Shown here: positions 32,594-45,481 of the stretch, in pieces
Numbering within the stretch: the stretch's first letter is position 1
How the letters are laid out: the number at the start of each line of letters is the position of its first letter
NCBI RefSeq assembly: GCF_022348085.1
Contig: NZ_JAKRFN010000003.1
Location: 1-64,000, forward strand
Length of the DNA stretch: 64,000 nt
Source of the DNA: Mycobacterium sp. PSTR-4-N
GTDB taxonomy: Bacteria; Actinomycetota; Actinomycetes; Mycobacteriales; Mycobacteriaceae
Reading direction: 5' to 3'
Position numbers and translations under genes: made by a program
Notes under the pieces: model-generated
Seen by the model: the letters and a program-made list of their open reading frames with translations, nothing else
Database searches by the model: none
Told to the model about the DNA's origin: nothing

Positions 32594-35500
32594 ATGACCA
32601 CCACTGGCCTCGCCAGGACACGTCCCGCGACCAGTTTCGGCTGGGTGCCTGCTGCAGCCGGTTGGATCGTCGGCGTCATCGCGACGCTGTCGCTGCTGGC
32701 GAGCATCTCCCCGTTCATCCGCTCGGCGATCAAGATGCCGCGCGAGTTCGTCGACGACTACATCTTCAACTTCCCCGACACCAGCTTCGCCTGGGCGTTC
32801 GTCCTCGTCCTGCTGGCGGCGGCGTTGGCCGCCCGCAAACGCATCGCGCTGTGGATTTTGACCGGCTACATGGTCGCCGCGGCGGGGTGGAACCTCCTCG
32901 AGTTGATCGACGGCGGCGAGCGCTGGTTCGAGAAGGTCGGCGAGATCGTCGGTCTCGGGTTCCACGTCGTCGCGGTGGTGTGTCTGGTGCTGGCGCGTCA
33001 CCAGTTCTGGGCGCGGGTGCGCCGCGGCGCGCTGCTCAAGGCGGCACTCGTGCTCCTCGCCGGCATGACGGTGGGCACCCTGGTCGGGTGGGGCCTGCTG
33101 GAGCTGTTCCCGGGCTCGCTGGCCCGCTCCGACCGGTTCTGGTACGCACTGAACCGCGTGGGCGCGTTCGCCGGCGCGGATGCGGACACCTTCGCCGGCC
33201 ACCCACACGTGTTCGTCAATGCGCTGCTCGGACTCTTCGGTGCACTCGCGCTGATGGTCGCCGCGATCGTGCTCTTCCAATCGCAACGCGCCGACAACGC
33301 GCTGACCGGTGAGGACGAATCGGCGATCCGCGGCCTGCTGGAACTGTTCGGCAAGAACGATTCGCTCGGCTACTTCGCCACCCGCCGCGACAAGGCCGTC
33401 GTCTTCGCCCCCAACGGCCGCGCCGCGATCACCTATCGCGTCGAGGTCGGGGTGTGTCTGGCCAGCGGCGACCCGGTCGGCGATCCGCGGGCCTGGCCCG
33501 CCGCGATCGCCGCATGGCTTGCGCTGTGCGAGACCTACGGATGGGCGCCGGGGGTGATGGGGGCGAGTTCCACGGCGGCCCAAGCGTTCCGCGAGGCCGG
33601 GCTGAGTGCGCTGCAACTCGGTGACGAGGCGATCCTGCACCCCGACGACTTCCGCCTCTCCGGGCCCGACATGCGTGCTGTGCGGCAGGCCGTGACCCGG
33701 GCCCGCCGCGCCGGTGTCACGGTGCGGATGCGCCGCCATCGGGATCTGTCCGCCGAGGAGATGGCGGCGGTGATCGAGCGCGCCGACGCCTGGCGCGACA
33801 CCGACGACGAACGCGGCTTCTCGATGGCGCTGGGCCGGCTCGGTGACCCCGCGGACGGCGACTGCCTGCTGGTCGAGGCCATTCAACAGTCCGGCGACGC
33901 CGGCGACACTGCGGTGGTCGCGATGCTCTCACTGGTGCCGTGGGGCACCAACGGGGTGTCGCTGGACCTGATGCGCCGCGCCCCGGAATCACCCAACGGC
34001 ACCATCGAGTTGATGGTCAGCGAGTTGTGCCTGCAGGCCGAGGAGATCGGCGTGACCCGGGTGTCGCTGAACTTCGCGATGTTCCGGTCGGCGTTCGAGC
34101 AGGGCGCCCAACTCGGCGCAGGGCCGGTGGCCCGCATGTGGCGGGCCCTCCTGGTGTTCTTCTCCCGGTGGTGGCAGTTGGAGACGCTGTACCGGTCCAA
34201 CATGAAGTACCAGCCGGAGTGGGTGCCGCGGTACGCGTGCTACGAGGAGGCGCGTCTGGTTCCTCGCGTCGGAGTGGCCTCCGTCATCGCCGAAGGCTTT
34301 CTGGTGCTTCCGTTCTCGCGTCGCCACGAACAACCCCACACCGGCCATCACACCGCGGTGCCCGGTGCGCTGATCGCCACCGGTGCGTTGCACAGCGACG
34401 GCACCGCACCCGACCTCGACGGGCTGCGCGCCGACGCGCCGGCCGAGGGCACCGCACCCCGGCTGCCCGAGCAGGTGCGCGTCCGCATGGCCAAGCTGAA
34501 GGCGCTGCAGGACGACGGCGTCGACGCCTACCCGGTGGGCAGTCCGCCCAGCCACACGGTGGTCCAGGCCCTCGAAAGCCCCGAGGGCGCAGCGGTGACC
34601 GTGGCCGGGCGGGTGCTGCGGCTTCGCGACTACGGCGGCGTGCTGTTCGTCGAATTGCGGGACTGGTCGGGCGATGTGCAACTGCTGCTGGACAACTCAC
34701 TGCTCGAATCGGGATGTACCGCCGATTTCACCCGAACCATCGACCTCGGAGACCTCATCGAGGTGAGCGGCACGATGGGGCACAGCCGAAACGGCACCTG
34801 GTCGCTGCTGACGGGGCGCTGGCGGCTGATCGGCAAATGCCTGCGCCCGCTGCCCGACAAGTGGAAGGGCATGACCGATCAGGAAGCCAAGGTGCGCGCC
34901 CGCTACGTCGACCTCGCGGTCAACACGGATGCGCGCGAGCTGATCCGAGCGCGCAGCGCGGTTCTGCACGCGATCCGGGAGACATTGGTGGGCAAGGGCT
35001 TTCTCGAAGTCGAGACGCCCATTCTGCAGCAGATCCACGGCGGCGCGAACGCTCGACCGTTTCTCACCCACATCAATGCCTACGACCTCGACCTGTACCT
35101 GCGCATCGCCCCCGAGCTCTATCTCAAGCGATTGTGCGTCGGCGGTGTGGAGCGGGTCTTCGAACTCGGCCGCGCGTTCCGCAACGAGGGCGTGGACTTC
35201 AGCCACAACCCCGAGTTCACGCTGCTGGAGGCCTATCAGGCGCACGCCGACTACCGGGTGTGGATCGACGGTGCACGGGAACTGATCCAGAATGCCGCCC
35301 AGGCGGCCAACGGCGAGCAGGTGTTCTGGCGTCCGCGCGAGGACGGCACCCTGGAGCCGGTCGACATCTCCGGGCCGTGGCGGGTCACCACCGTGCACGA
35401 CGCCGTGTCGGGGGCACTGGGTGAACACATCACGCCCGAGACGGATCTGGGCACCCTGCGCCGGCTCTGCGACAAGGCCACGATCCCCTATCTCAATCAC

Positions 35501-35917
35501 TGGGACACCGGCGCCGTCGTGCTCGAGATGTACGAGCACCTCGTCGAAGACCGCACCGAGGCGCCGACGTTCTACACCGACTTCCCCACCTCGGTGTCCC
35601 CGCTCACCCGTCCGCATCGCAGCATCGCGGGGGTCGCCGAGCGCTGGGACCTGGTGGCCTGGGGCGTCGAACTGGGCACGGCCTACAGCGAACTCACCGA
35701 TCCGGTGGAGCAGCGCCGCCGTTTGCAGGACCAGTCACTGCTGGCAGCAGGCGGTGATCCGGAGGCGATGGAACTCGACGAGGACTTCCTCCAGGCGATG
35801 GAGTACGCCATGCCTCCCACCGGCGGGCTGGGCATGGGCGTGGATCGCGTCGTGATGATGATCACCGGCCGCAGCATCCGCGAAACACTGCCGTTCCCGC
35901 TCGCCAAACCGCGTTAG
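32594..35917 (+). CDS. lysX: Lysyl-phosphatidylglycerol synthetase / lysyl-tRNA synthetase fusion LysX
   Basis: 1107-residue membrane protein joining three parts: ~7 membrane segments (residues 10-235), an MprF-like lysyltransferase domain (~240-590) and a class II lysyl-tRNA synthetase (~620-1107, with OB fold [11 protein letters not shown] and motif 3 [10 protein letters not shown]). It charges tRNA-Lys and transfers Lys to phosphatidylglycerol, giving resistance to cationic peptides (established for M. tuberculosis LysX). ATG 32594 has TATCCT 8 bases upstream, suiting a near-leaderless start; a GTG at 32531 would add 21 residues and overlap the DUF1844 stop. It is distinct from the housekeeping lysS, not present here. 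Confidence 0.93.
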   Translation: MTTTGLARTRPATSFGWVPAAAGWIVGVIATLSLLASISPFIRSAIKMPREFVDDYIFNFPDTSFAWAFVLVLLAAALAARKRIALWILTGYMVAAAGWNLLELIDGGERWFEKVGEIVGLGFHVVAVVCLVLARHQFWARVRRGALLKAALVLLAGMTVGTLVGWGLLELFPGSLARSDRFWYALNRVGAFAGADADTFAGHPHVFVNALLGLFGALALMVAAIVLFQSQRADNALTGEDESAIRGLLELFGKNDSLGYFATRRDKAVVFAPNGRAAITYRVEVGVCLASGDPVGDPRAWPAAIAAWLALCETYGWAPGVMGASSTAAQAFREAGLSALQLGDEAILHPDDFRLSGPDMRAVRQAVTRARRAGVTVRMRRHRDLSAEEMAAVIERADAWRDTDDERGFSMALGRLGDPADGDCLLVEAIQQSGDAGDTAVVAMLSLVPWGTNGVSLDLMRRAPESPNGTIELMVSELCLQAEEIGVTRVSLNFAMFRSAFEQGAQLGAGPVARMWRALLVFFSRWWQLETLYRSNMKYQPEWVPRYACYEEARLVPRVGVASVIAEGFLVLPFSRRHEQPHTGHHTAVPGALIATGALHSDGTAPDLDGLRADAPAEGTAPRLPEQVRVRMAKLKALQDDGVDAYPVGSPPSHTVVQALESPEGAAVTVAGRVLRLRDYGGVLFVELRDWSGDVQLLLDNSLLESGCTADFTRTIDLGDLIEVSGTMGHSRNGTWSLLTGRWRLIGKCLRPLPDKWKGMTDQEAKVRARYVDLAVNTDARELIRARSAVLHAIRETLVGKGFLEVETPILQQIHGGANARPFLTHINAYDLDLYLRIAPELYLKRLCVGGVERVFELGRAFRNEGVDFSHNPEFTLLEAYQAHADYRVWIDGARELIQNAAQAANGEQVFWRPREDGTLEPVDISGPWRVTTVHDAVSGALGEHITPETDLGTLRRLCDKATIPYLNHWDTGAVVLEMYEHLVEDRTEAPTFYTDFPTSVSPLTRPHRSIAGVAERWDLVAWGVELGTAYSELTDPVEQRRRLQDQSLLAAGGDPEAMELDEDFLQAMEYAMPPTGGLGMGVDRVVMMITGRSIRETLPFPLAKPR

Positions 35918-35964
35918 CAGCAAGGACACAGCCTGCTCCAAGCTTCGGGCGTCAAGGTGGAGCC

Positions 35965-37380
35965 GTGACGACGTCCGGTCCGTTCTCCCTGACCTTCTGG
36001 GAATCCACTCGCCACCATCTGTCGCTGATGCACGGGTGGTTGCCCGCCGTCGTGCAGGTCTTGGCAATCGTCGCCCTGGTCACCGCCATCGGCTGGCGCA
36101 CCCGGCGCTGGCGGATGGTGTGGCTCCCGTGGTCGGCGGTCATCGGGGTGATGCTGACCGTGGGCGCGTACTGGTACACCGAGACAGCCGGTGTCGCTGA
36201 TGACACGAACCCGGCACCGCAGACGTTGTGGGTGTGGATCGCGTTGTCCGGCATCGCATTCGGCGTACTGGTGTCGGGCTGGCGCGACGCACAGTGGTGG
36301 CGCCGGGCGGTGGCCCTGGCCGCAGTTCCGCTGTGCGCGCTGTGTGCCGCGCTGGCGCTCAACCTGTGGACGGGCTACTTCCCCACCGTGCAGACCGCGT
36401 GGAGTCAACTCACCGCGGGCCCGCTGCCCGACCAGACCGACCCGGTGACGGTCAAGGCGATGCAGCGCACTCACACGATTCCGATCAAGGGCAGCGTCGT
36501 GCCCGTCGACATCCCCGACACCGCATCGGGTTTCAAACACCGCGGCGAGTTCGTCTACCTGCCGCCCGCCTGGTACGCCACGGATCCGGCGCCATTACTA
36601 CCGACGATCATGATGATCGGCGGAGAGTTCAACACCCCGGCGGACTGGATGCGCGCAGGTAATGCGATCAAGATCCTCGACGACTTCGCGGCGGCTCACC
36701 ATGGTGCGGCGCCCGTCGTCGTGTTCGTCGACCCGGGTGGTGCGTTCAACAACGACACCGAATGCGTCAACGGGGCACGAGGCCAGTCGGCCGACCACCT
36801 GACACGCGACGTGGTGCCCTACATGAAGGCGAACTTCGGCGTCAGCCCGGCCGCGGCGAACTGGGGTGTGGTCGGCTGGTCGATGGGTGGCACCTGTGCG
36901 GTGGACCTGGCGGTGATGCATCCCGACATGTTCAGCGCGTTCGAGGACATCGCCGGTGATCTCGCCCCGAATTCGGGGAACAAGGCCCAGACTGTGGCCC
37001 GCCTGTTCGGTGGCAACAGTGCCGCCTACGCGTCGTTCGATCCGAGTGCGGTCATCAGCCGGCACGGCCCCTACCGCGGGGTGCAGGGCTGGTTCGACGT
37101 CAACGGCCCGCTGCCCGGGTCGGGCGCCGGCAAGCCGAACGATCAGGCGATCGCCGCCTCGACGCTTTGCGCCCTGGGCAACCGGTCCGGCATCGACTGC
37201 GCCGTGGTCAACCAAGCCGGCAACCACGACTGGCCTTTCGCCTCCGCCGCGTTCGCGACCGCGCTGCCGTGGATGGCCGGTGCGATCGGCACGCCGGGGG
37301 TAGCGCCGGTGGCGCTGCCCGCCAGTCCGCAGGCGCCTCCCCCGCCGGCGGCCATGGCGGAAAAGGCGGCCGCCCGCTAG
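35965..37380 (+). CDS. Membrane-anchored esterase of the antigen-85/esterase-D fold (Rv1639c type)
   Basis: 471 residues. The N-terminal ~150 residues hold four membrane segments (WLPAVVQVLAIVALVTAIGW, LPWSAVIGVMLTVGAYW, VWIALSGIAFGVLVSG, AVALAAVPLCALCAALALN). An extracellular alpha/beta hydrolase domain (~165-455) follows, with nucleophile GWSMGG and catalytic-type His in GNHDWPF. The fold resembles mycolyltransferases, and the location suits an envelope lipid or polymer acyltransferase (inference). A Pro/Ala-rich tail ends the protein. It follows lysX by 47 bases on the same strand and matches Rv1639c (from memory). Confidence 0.85.
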   Translation: MTTSGPFSLTFWESTRHHLSLMHGWLPAVVQVLAIVALVTAIGWRTRRWRMVWLPWSAVIGVMLTVGAYWYTETAGVADDTNPAPQTLWVWIALSGIAFGVLVSGWRDAQWWRRAVALAAVPLCALCAALALNLWTGYFPTVQTAWSQLTAGPLPDQTDPVTVKAMQRTHTIPIKGSVVPVDIPDTASGFKHRGEFVYLPPAWYATDPAPLLPTIMMIGGEFNTPADWMRAGNAIKILDDFAAAHHGAAPVVVFVDPGGAFNNDTECVNGARGQSADHLTRDVVPYMKANFGVSPAAANWGVVGWSMGGTCAVDLAVMHPDMFSAFEDIAGDLAPNSGNKAQTVARLFGGNSAAYASFDPSAVISRHGPYRGVQGWFDVNGPLPGSGAGKPNDQAIAASTLCALGNRSGIDCAVVNQAGNHDWPFASAAFATALPWMAGAIGTPGVAPVALPASPQAPPPPAAMAEKAAAR

Positions 37381-37403
37381 CGGGCAGCGGTAGCGTGGGG
37401 CAC

Positions 37404-37664
37404 ATGTCCGACGACGCCGCCATCCCTGCCGAGAGCGGTTACACCGAGGACGGGGTCCCGACATTCGACGCGGTTCGGGAGAAGATCGAGAACCGGTACG
37501 CGACATCGCTGGGATCGGCTGAGTTGGCCGCCGAGACCCCAGAAGGCCGGACCGCGGCCGAGCAGTACGACGCGCGGCAGCGCGCGGCCGCCGAGAGGTT
37601 GGCCCAGATCCGGCGGTCGATGCGGGGCGAACACGGCGACCAGACCGACACCGACACCGAGTAG
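37404..37664 (+). CDS. Small conserved actinobacterial protein (Rv1638A type)
   Basis: 86 residues, acidic and helical, with the core DGVPTFDAVREKIENRYATSLGSAEL followed by TAAEQYDARQRAAAERLAQIRRSMR. Corresponds by position to Rv1638A (from memory); function unknown. ATG 37404 has TAGCGT (37391-37396) 7 bases upstream, the spacing of a leaderless promoter. No membrane segment or signal peptide. Confidence 0.8.
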   Translation: MSDDAAIPAESGYTEDGVPTFDAVREKIENRYATSLGSAELAAETPEGRTAAEQYDARQRAAAERLAQIRRSMRGEHGDQTDTDTE

Positions 37665-37711
37665 CGCTGTCGATCCCTGCGTCGGCTCCGGCCGGAAGGC
37701 TAGGGTCGGGC

Positions 37712-38890
37712 GTGCGCACCATCACCGTCGAGCAGCGCCGGGCCCGGCTGGCGCACCGTCACCTGTTGAGTCCGCCTGCGGCAGCGTCGGCGACGGTGTC
37801 CGACGTCACCGAGCGGCTGGTCGCCTTGCACGCCACCGATCCCGCGACGCCGTATCTGTCACTGTGGACGCGGCTTCCGGATTTCGCGCACGACGACCTC
37901 GACGTCGCGCTGTACCGGGACCGCTCGGTGGTCAAACACCTCGCGATGCGCAGGACGCTGTGGGTGGTGCGGCCCGCGGACCTACCCGCGGTGCAGGCGG
38001 CGGCCAGTGACCGAGTGGCCGTCAACGAGGCGCGGCGACTGGCCGCCGATGTGGAACGCGCCGGGGTCGCCGGCGACGGCGCGGCCTGGCTGGCCACCGC
38101 GAGCGCCGCAGTGCTCCGCCATCTTCGGGACGAAGGCCCCTGCAGCGCACGGGAACTGCGCGAAGCGTTGACCGAACTCACCGGAACCTACAACCCCGCA
38201 CCGGGGAAGGCCTACGGCGCGGAAGGGCATCTGGCGCCGCGGGTCCTGACGGTGCTCTCCGCGCGCGGTGACATCGTGCGCGGGGTCAACGACGGGGGGT
38301 GGCTGACCTCGCGGCCGCGGTGGACGGCCACCGAGACGTGGCTGTCCGATCTCGGGACCGCCGCGGACGCCGACGCCGCGAGCGCCGGGTTGGTGCGCCG
38401 CTGGCTGGCGACCTTCGGCCCCGCGACGCTCACCGACATCAAGTGGTCGTTCGGGGCGACCCTGACGTGGGCTCGAAAGACATTGTCCGCCATCGATGCT
38501 GAAGAAGTACTGCTGGACGGCGCCACCGGGTATGTGCTGCCGGGCGACGTCGACAGCTCGGCGGACGAGCCGGCCGCCGAGCCGTGGTGCGCCCTGCTGC
38601 CGTCACTGGATCCCACGACGATGGGCTGGTTCGACCGGGACTGGTACCTCGGCCCGCACCGGGCCGAGGTGTTCGACCGCAACGGCAATGCGGGGCCCAC
38701 CGCGTGGGTGGACGGCCGCGTGGTCGGCGCTTGGCGGCAGGACGACGCCGGCCGCGTCGAGCTGGTCCTGCTGGAAAAGGTCGGGCGTCGCGCGGCGTCA
38801 GCGCTCGAGGCCCGGGCCGAGGAGCTGACCACCTGGCTCGGCGGCGTGCGGGTCAGCCCGCGGTTCCCGTCCCCGGCGTCGAAGCGCTGA
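37712..38890 (+). CDS. Winged-helix DNA-binding domain protein (HTH_42/AlkX-like)
   Basis: 392 residues of the HTH_42 family (YcaQ/AlkX), whose characterised members are DNA glycosylases that unhook interstrand cross-links. Seen here: the N-terminal RLVALHATDPATPYLSLWTR block, RRTLWVVRP, a central winged-helix region (GPCSARELREAL) and C-terminal WFDRDWYLG. The critical QΦ(D/Q) motif of YcaQ is not evident: the corresponding VALHATDP reads differently. It may therefore be the non-AlkX subgroup common in actinobacteria. GTG 37712 lies 5 bases after TAGGGT, a likely leaderless start. Convergent with the NmrA-like gene, 3 bases between stops. Confidence 0.8.
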   Translation: MRTITVEQRRARLAHRHLLSPPAAASATVSDVTERLVALHATDPATPYLSLWTRLPDFAHDDLDVALYRDRSVVKHLAMRRTLWVVRPADLPAVQAAASDRVAVNEARRLAADVERAGVAGDGAAWLATASAAVLRHLRDEGPCSARELREALTELTGTYNPAPGKAYGAEGHLAPRVLTVLSARGDIVRGVNDGGWLTSRPRWTATETWLSDLGTAADADAASAGLVRRWLATFGPATLTDIKWSFGATLTWARKTLSAIDAEEVLLDGATGYVLPGDVDSSADEPAAEPWCALLPSLDPTTMGWFDRDWYLGPHRAEVFDRNGNAGPTAWVDGRVVGAWRQDDAGRVELVLLEKVGRRAASALEARAEELTTWLGGVRVSPRFPSPASKR

Positions 38891-38893
38891 GGT

Positions 38894-39739
38894 TCAGTTC
38901 ACGAACGCGTCGCGGTGGCTGACCGCCCACTCACCGAACGTGATGGCCGGTCGGCCGGTGATCGAGGGGACGGCCTGCGTCACCACGGCGGGTTCGGTGA
39001 CTTCGAACGCCCATTGGGCCATCAGGAGGTCGAGGTACCGCGGCGGCAGCACCCGCCCGTAGAGGGCGCGGGCTTGCGGCTCCGGCAGGACGGTGATGTC
39101 GATCGACTGGGAGATCGCGCGGCCGATGAGGCCGACCTGCTCGCGCATGGTCAGCGACTCCGGCCCGGTGAGGACGACTTTCTGCTCGTCGAGCTGCGAG
39201 GTGGTGAGCGCGTGCAGGGCGACCGCGGCGATGTCCTGGTCGGCGATGGGCGCCTGGTGGGATTCGGGAAACGGTAGCCCCACTCTGCGGTGCGCGCGAA
39301 TGTGATTCGCCCAGAAGCGGATTGCGTTGCGCGCAAAAGCGCCGGGGCGCAGGCACACCGTCGTGAAGCCGCCGTCGATGGCGGCATCCTCCACGGCGAG
39401 GTGGCGCTGCTTGTTGTACGCCACGAACGGTTCCGTGCGCGTGGTGTCGATGGTGGAGAGCACCACGACTTTATGAACCCCTGCCGTCGCCATGTGTTCG
39501 ACGAGCTCGGGCAGCACCTCCGGCGGGGCGAAGCTGACGAGAAAGACAGCGTCGACGCCCTCGAGCGCGGGCCGCAGCGTCCGGGGCTGATCGAGATCGC
39601 CGGGAAAAGTCTCAAGCCACGGCCACCGCCGCGGATTCGGGCGGCGACATGTCGCGCGCACGTCGACACCGGTGTGCCGGAGCTGGTCGATGAGGGTGGA
39701 GCCGACTCCCCCACTTGCCCCGGTGATCAACACTCGCAT
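38894..39739 (-). CDS. NmrA-like NAD(P)-binding oxidoreductase
   Basis: 281-residue atypical SDR. TGASGGVGSTL is the dinucleotide motif and the VATAGVHKVVVLST-like strand (GVHKVVVLSTIDT) and YNKQRHLAVEDA follow, as in NmrA/QOR2-type redox sensors or quinone reductases; there is no canonical YxxxK in the active position apart from YNKQ. SD GAAGGGCC lies near the ATG. Divergent from a LysR gene across a 90-base gap with a LysR-type dyad, so it is probably the LysR target. Confidence 0.88.
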   Translation of the reverse strand: MRVLITGASGGVGSTLIDQLRHTGVDVRATCRRPNPRRWPWLETFPGDLDQPRTLRPALEGVDAVFLVSFAPPEVLPELVEHMATAGVHKVVVLSTIDTTRTEPFVAYNKQRHLAVEDAAIDGGFTTVCLRPGAFARNAIRFWANHIRAHRRVGLPFPESHQAPIADQDIAAVALHALTTSQLDEQKVVLTGPESLTMREQVGLIGRAISQSIDITVLPEPQARALYGRVLPPRYLDLLMAQWAFEVTEPAVVTQAVPSITGRPAITFGEWAVSHRDAFVN

Positions 39740-39784
39740 GGTCGTGGCCCTTCTGTGGTCTGGGACTCCACGCTAGGAACAGCG

Positions 39785-39835
39785 ACTCATCAGCACCAAT
39801 CATGAGTTCTTATGTGCGACATTCATCTGATGAAT
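39785..39835. promoter_or_regulatory. LysR-type binding site and second palindrome in a divergent promoter
   Basis: ACTCAT (39785-39790) and ATGAGT (39802-39807) are separated by exactly 11 bases, the T-N11-A dyad of LysR regulators, centred in the gap between the NmrA-like gene and the LysR gene. A second perfect palindrome, ATTCATC-T-GATGAAT (39821-39835), overlaps the LysR ATG. The pair resembles a recognition plus activation site. Confidence 0.65.
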
Positions 39836-40741
39836 CTGTCTGGGGTGGACCTCAACCTCCTCGTCGTCCTGCACGCCGTCCTCGAGGAACGCAGCGTCAC
39901 CCGGGCTGCTGCACGTCTACACCTGACCCAACCCGCGGTGTCGAACGCGCTGGCGCGTCTGCGGATTCTGCTGAGAGATCCGCTCGTGGTGCGCGCCGGA
40001 CGGGGCCTGAGCCCCACTCCCGCCGCGTTGGCCGTGCAGCCTCGCCTCGACGAGGCCCTTCGCCTCGTCGAGGCGATCGTGCAGGGCCTCGACGCGTTCG
40101 ATCTGTCCACGACGACCCGCGAGTGGGTCATCGCATTCGCCGATCTGTACGCCCCCCTGCTGCTGCCCGGGCTCGACCGACGACTCGAACAGCACGCACC
40201 CCGGTCGCGGGTCCGGGTGCAGGCCCTGGACCGCATCAGCGTCGCCGACGCGCTGGCGAGCGGCGACATCGACGTGTACGTGGGCATCCCCACGACCAGA
40301 CCGGCGGCGTGGCACTCAGAACCTGCATTCGTCGACGAGATGGTCGGCATCATCGCCGCACATCACGCCGACGCCGGCTCTGCGATGTCACTCGCACGGT
40401 TCGTCGAGCTGCCCCACGCCCACGTCCACATCAGCGCCGGGCGCGGCCGTGAAGTCGACGACGCCCTGGCCCATGCCGGCCTTACCCGCCGCATCCGGCT
40501 GACCGTGCCGCACTACAGCGCCCTGTTTCCCGTCGTCGAGAACGGCAACTGCATCGCGGTGACTCCTCGGCGCTTGGCCGAATACCACGCTCGCACAACG
40601 GGAATCACGCTGTTCGAGGTTCCCCTGGAGCTTCCGACCTACGACGTCAAGGTGTTCTGGCACTCTCGGGCGGCCAATGACCCTGGCATCGCAGCGTTTC
40701 GGGGCATCCTGCGAGACGTCTTCGACGCAACGTCCGGATGA
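39830..40741 (+). CDS. LysR-family transcriptional regulator
   Basis: 303 residues from ATG 39830 (an ATG 18 bases earlier is possible). The HTH is NLLVVLHAVLEERSVTRAAARLHLTQPAVSNALARLR. The remainder is the periplasmic-binding-like effector domain. The HTH resembles the NodD/LeuO-like branch (…LSQPAVSxALxRLR, GRGLSPTPAA). It is divergent from the NmrA-like reductase, and a T-N11-A site lies between, so it probably controls that gene and itself. Ends 12 bases from the convergent uvrA stop. Confidence 0.93.
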   Translation: MNLSGVDLNLLVVLHAVLEERSVTRAAARLHLTQPAVSNALARLRILLRDPLVVRAGRGLSPTPAALAVQPRLDEALRLVEAIVQGLDAFDLSTTTREWVIAFADLYAPLLLPGLDRRLEQHAPRSRVRVQALDRISVADALASGDIDVYVGIPTTRPAAWHSEPAFVDEMVGIIAAHHADAGSAMSLARFVELPHAHVHISAGRGREVDDALAHAGLTRRIRLTVPHYSALFPVVENGNCIAVTPRRLAEYHARTTGITLFEVPLELPTYDVKVFWHSRAANDPGIAAFRGILRDVFDATSG

Positions 40742-40753
40742 TTCAGCCGACCG

Positions 40754-43657
<2,904 letters not shown>

Positions 43658-43720
43658 GATGTCCTTTCCCTCCGAGAAGGAGATGTGCCCGATGCGTCCT
43701 GGCAGACGCAGTACAGGCCC

Positions 43721-43743
43721 ATGCTAAGTCGACCCACCGACAG
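43721..43743 (-). promoter_or_regulatory. RecA-NDp-type DNA-damage promoter of uvrA
   Basis: On the minus strand CTGTCGGTG (43743-43735), 8 bases, then TAGCAT (43726-43721). This fits the mycobacterial RecA-NDp consensus (tTGTCRGtg-N8-TAnnnT), the LexA-independent damage promoter that, from established work, is activated by PafBC. Transcription should begin near 43714. Confidence 0.8.
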
Positions 43744-43795
43744 CTTTCACCCGCGGTGGCGGCCAGGGCCGCGCAGCGAAGTAACGTGGGTCACC

Positions 43796-44485
43796 ATGAC
43801 CGTCGTCGACGACAACTACACCGGCCACGTCGAGCCGCACACCGCGGCGCGGCGCACTCTGCCCGGCGCGTCCATCGTCAAAGCCTCGGTGGGTCCCATG
43901 GACAACAACGCGTACCTGGTGACCTGTTCCCACACCGGCGAGACGCTACTCATCGACGCCGCCAACGACGCCGAGATCCTGCGTGACCTGATCGCCGATC
44001 ATGCGCCGACCCTCTCGTTGATCGTCACCACCCACCAACACCAGGACCACTGGATGGCGCTCGCGGACGTGGCCGACGCCACCGGTGTGCCCACCGCCGC
44101 GCACCGGCTCGACGCCGATCCGTTGCCGATCACCCCCCAACGCCTGCTCGCCGACGGCGATCGCATCGACGTCGGAGACCTGCATCTCGACGTCATTCAC
44201 CTGCGGGGCCACACGCCCGGATCGGTGGCGCTGGCGTTGCGCGGCGCCGACACCGGAGAGGATGGCGAGGACCGGGTGCACCTGTTCACCGGGGACTGCC
44301 TGTTTCCCGGTGGGGTCGGCAAGACCTGGAAGGAAGGGGACTTCGAACAGCTGCTGGGTGATGTGACCAGTCGCGTGTTCGACGTCTTCGCAGATTCGAC
44401 CGTCGTGTATCCAGGACACGGCGACGACACCACCCTCGGAGCCGAACGTCCACACCTGGACGAGTGGCGCGAACGCGGTTGGTGA
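43796..44485 (+). CDS. Metallo-beta-lactamase-fold hydrolase (glyoxalase II-like)
   Basis: 229 residues from ATG 43796. THQHQDHW is the HxHxDH metal motif; [19 protein letters not shown] and YPGHGDDTT supply the other metal ligands, so a di-metal site is intact. MDNNAYLV (from 'N-A-Y' family start) suggests the hydroxyacylglutathione-hydrolase-like branch, acting on thioesters. Position fits Rv1637c (from memory). TAACGT 8 bases before the ATG suggests a near-leaderless mRNA divergent from uvrA. Confidence 0.88.
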   Translation: MTVVDDNYTGHVEPHTAARRTLPGASIVKASVGPMDNNAYLVTCSHTGETLLIDAANDAEILRDLIADHAPTLSLIVTTHQHQDHWMALADVADATGVPTAAHRLDADPLPITPQRLLADGDRIDVGDLHLDVIHLRGHTPGSVALALRGADTGEDGEDRVHLFTGDCLFPGGVGKTWKEGDFEQLLGDVTSRVFDVFADSTVVYPGHGDDTTLGAERPHLDEWRERGW

Positions 44486-44520
44486 CCGCGTTCGATGTCG
44501 AGGGCCATCAGGAAGGGAAC

Positions 44521-45423
44521 ATGAACACCACCGATCAGTTCAACCCCGAACAGTTCAGCAAGGTGCAGCGTGGCGCCGGCTTCATCGCCGCCCTGGATCA
44601 GAGCGGCGGCAGCACGCCCAAGGCGCTGAAGCTGTACGGCATCGACGAGGACGCCTACTCCGGCGATGCGCAGATGTTCGACCTCGTGCACCAGATGCGG
44701 ACCCGCATCATCACCAGCCCGAGCTTCGCCGGCGATCGGATTCTGGGCGCGATCCTGTTCGAGGACACGATGGATCGCGAGGTCGACGGCCGACCGACGG
44801 CCGATTACCTGTGGAACGTCAAGAACGTCGTACCGTTCCTGAAGGTGGACAAGGGCCTGGCCGACGAGCAGGACGGCGCGCAGGTCATGAAGCCCATCCC
44901 CGGACTCGACGACCTGCTTGCTCGCGCACGCGACAAGGGCGTCTTCGGGACGAAGATGCGTTCGGTCATCAAGGCGCCCGGCGCCGGTCTGCAGTCCGTC
45001 GTCGACCAGCAGTTCGAGGTCGGCAAGCAGATCCTCGCTGCAGGCCTGCTACCGATCATCGAGCCCGAGGTCGACATCCACAGCCCGCAGAAGGCCGAGG
45101 CCGAGGACCAGCTGAAGGCCGCGCTGTCGGCGAGCCTGGACGCGCTCGACGAGGGACAGACCGTGATGCTCAAGCTGACACTGCCCAGCGTCGACAACCT
45201 GTACCGCGAACTGGTCGACCACCCGAAGGTGGTGCGCGTGGTCGCGCTGTCCGGCGGGTACGACCGCGACGAGGCCTGCGACAAGCTCGCCGCCAACCAC
45301 GGCGTGATCGCGAGCTTCTCGCGCGCCTTGACAGAGGGATTGACCGCTCAGCAGAGCGACGATGAGTTCAACGCGACGCTGGACGCGGCGATCACCGCGA
45401 TCGCCAAGGCGTCAGCGACCTGA
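44521..45423 (+). CDS. Class I fructose-bisphosphate aldolase
   Basis: 300-residue Schiff-base aldolase of glycolysis/gluconeogenesis. [16 protein letters not shown], the [16 protein letters not shown] block and KMRSVIK with the catalytic Lys, plus the late IEPEVDIHS, identify the class I enzyme. The start ATG 44521 follows GAAGGGAAC. It lies 35 bases after the MBL-fold gene and ends at a strong terminator. It sits between the Rv1637c- and Rv1636-type genes, where M. tuberculosis (from memory) has no aldolase, so it is an insertion or a loss in the slow grower; class II Fba would be elsewhere. Confidence 0.93.
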   Translation: MNTTDQFNPEQFSKVQRGAGFIAALDQSGGSTPKALKLYGIDEDAYSGDAQMFDLVHQMRTRIITSPSFAGDRILGAILFEDTMDREVDGRPTADYLWNVKNVVPFLKVDKGLADEQDGAQVMKPIPGLDDLLARARDKGVFGTKMRSVIKAPGAGLQSVVDQQFEVGKQILAAGLLPIIEPEVDIHSPQKAEAEDQLKAALSASLDALDEGQTVMLKLTLPSVDNLYRELVDHPKVVRVVALSGGYDRDEACDKLAANHGVIASFSRALTEGLTAQQSDDEFNATLDAAITAIAKASAT

Positions 45424-45435
45424 ACCCGCCGACGC

Positions 45436-45472
45436 AAAAACCCTGGGCCGGTGCTCCGGCCCAGGGTTTTTT
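45436..45472. terminator. Strong intrinsic terminator, usable in both directions
   Basis: AAAAACCCTGGGCCGG (45436-45451), loop TGCT, then CCGGCCCAGGGTTTTT to a T run ending at 45472: a GC-rich 11-bp stem flanked by A5/T6. It lies 12 bases after the aldolase stop and 10 bases before the convergent universal stress gene's stop, and can serve both. One of very few classical U-tract terminators in the window. Confidence 0.93.
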
Positions 45473-45481
45473 GCTCGAGCG

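Noticed and set aside
43658..43795. LexA (SOS) box upstream of uvrA
   Set aside because: No TCGAAC-N4-GTTCGA-like dyad was found; the RecA-NDp motif explains regulation better.
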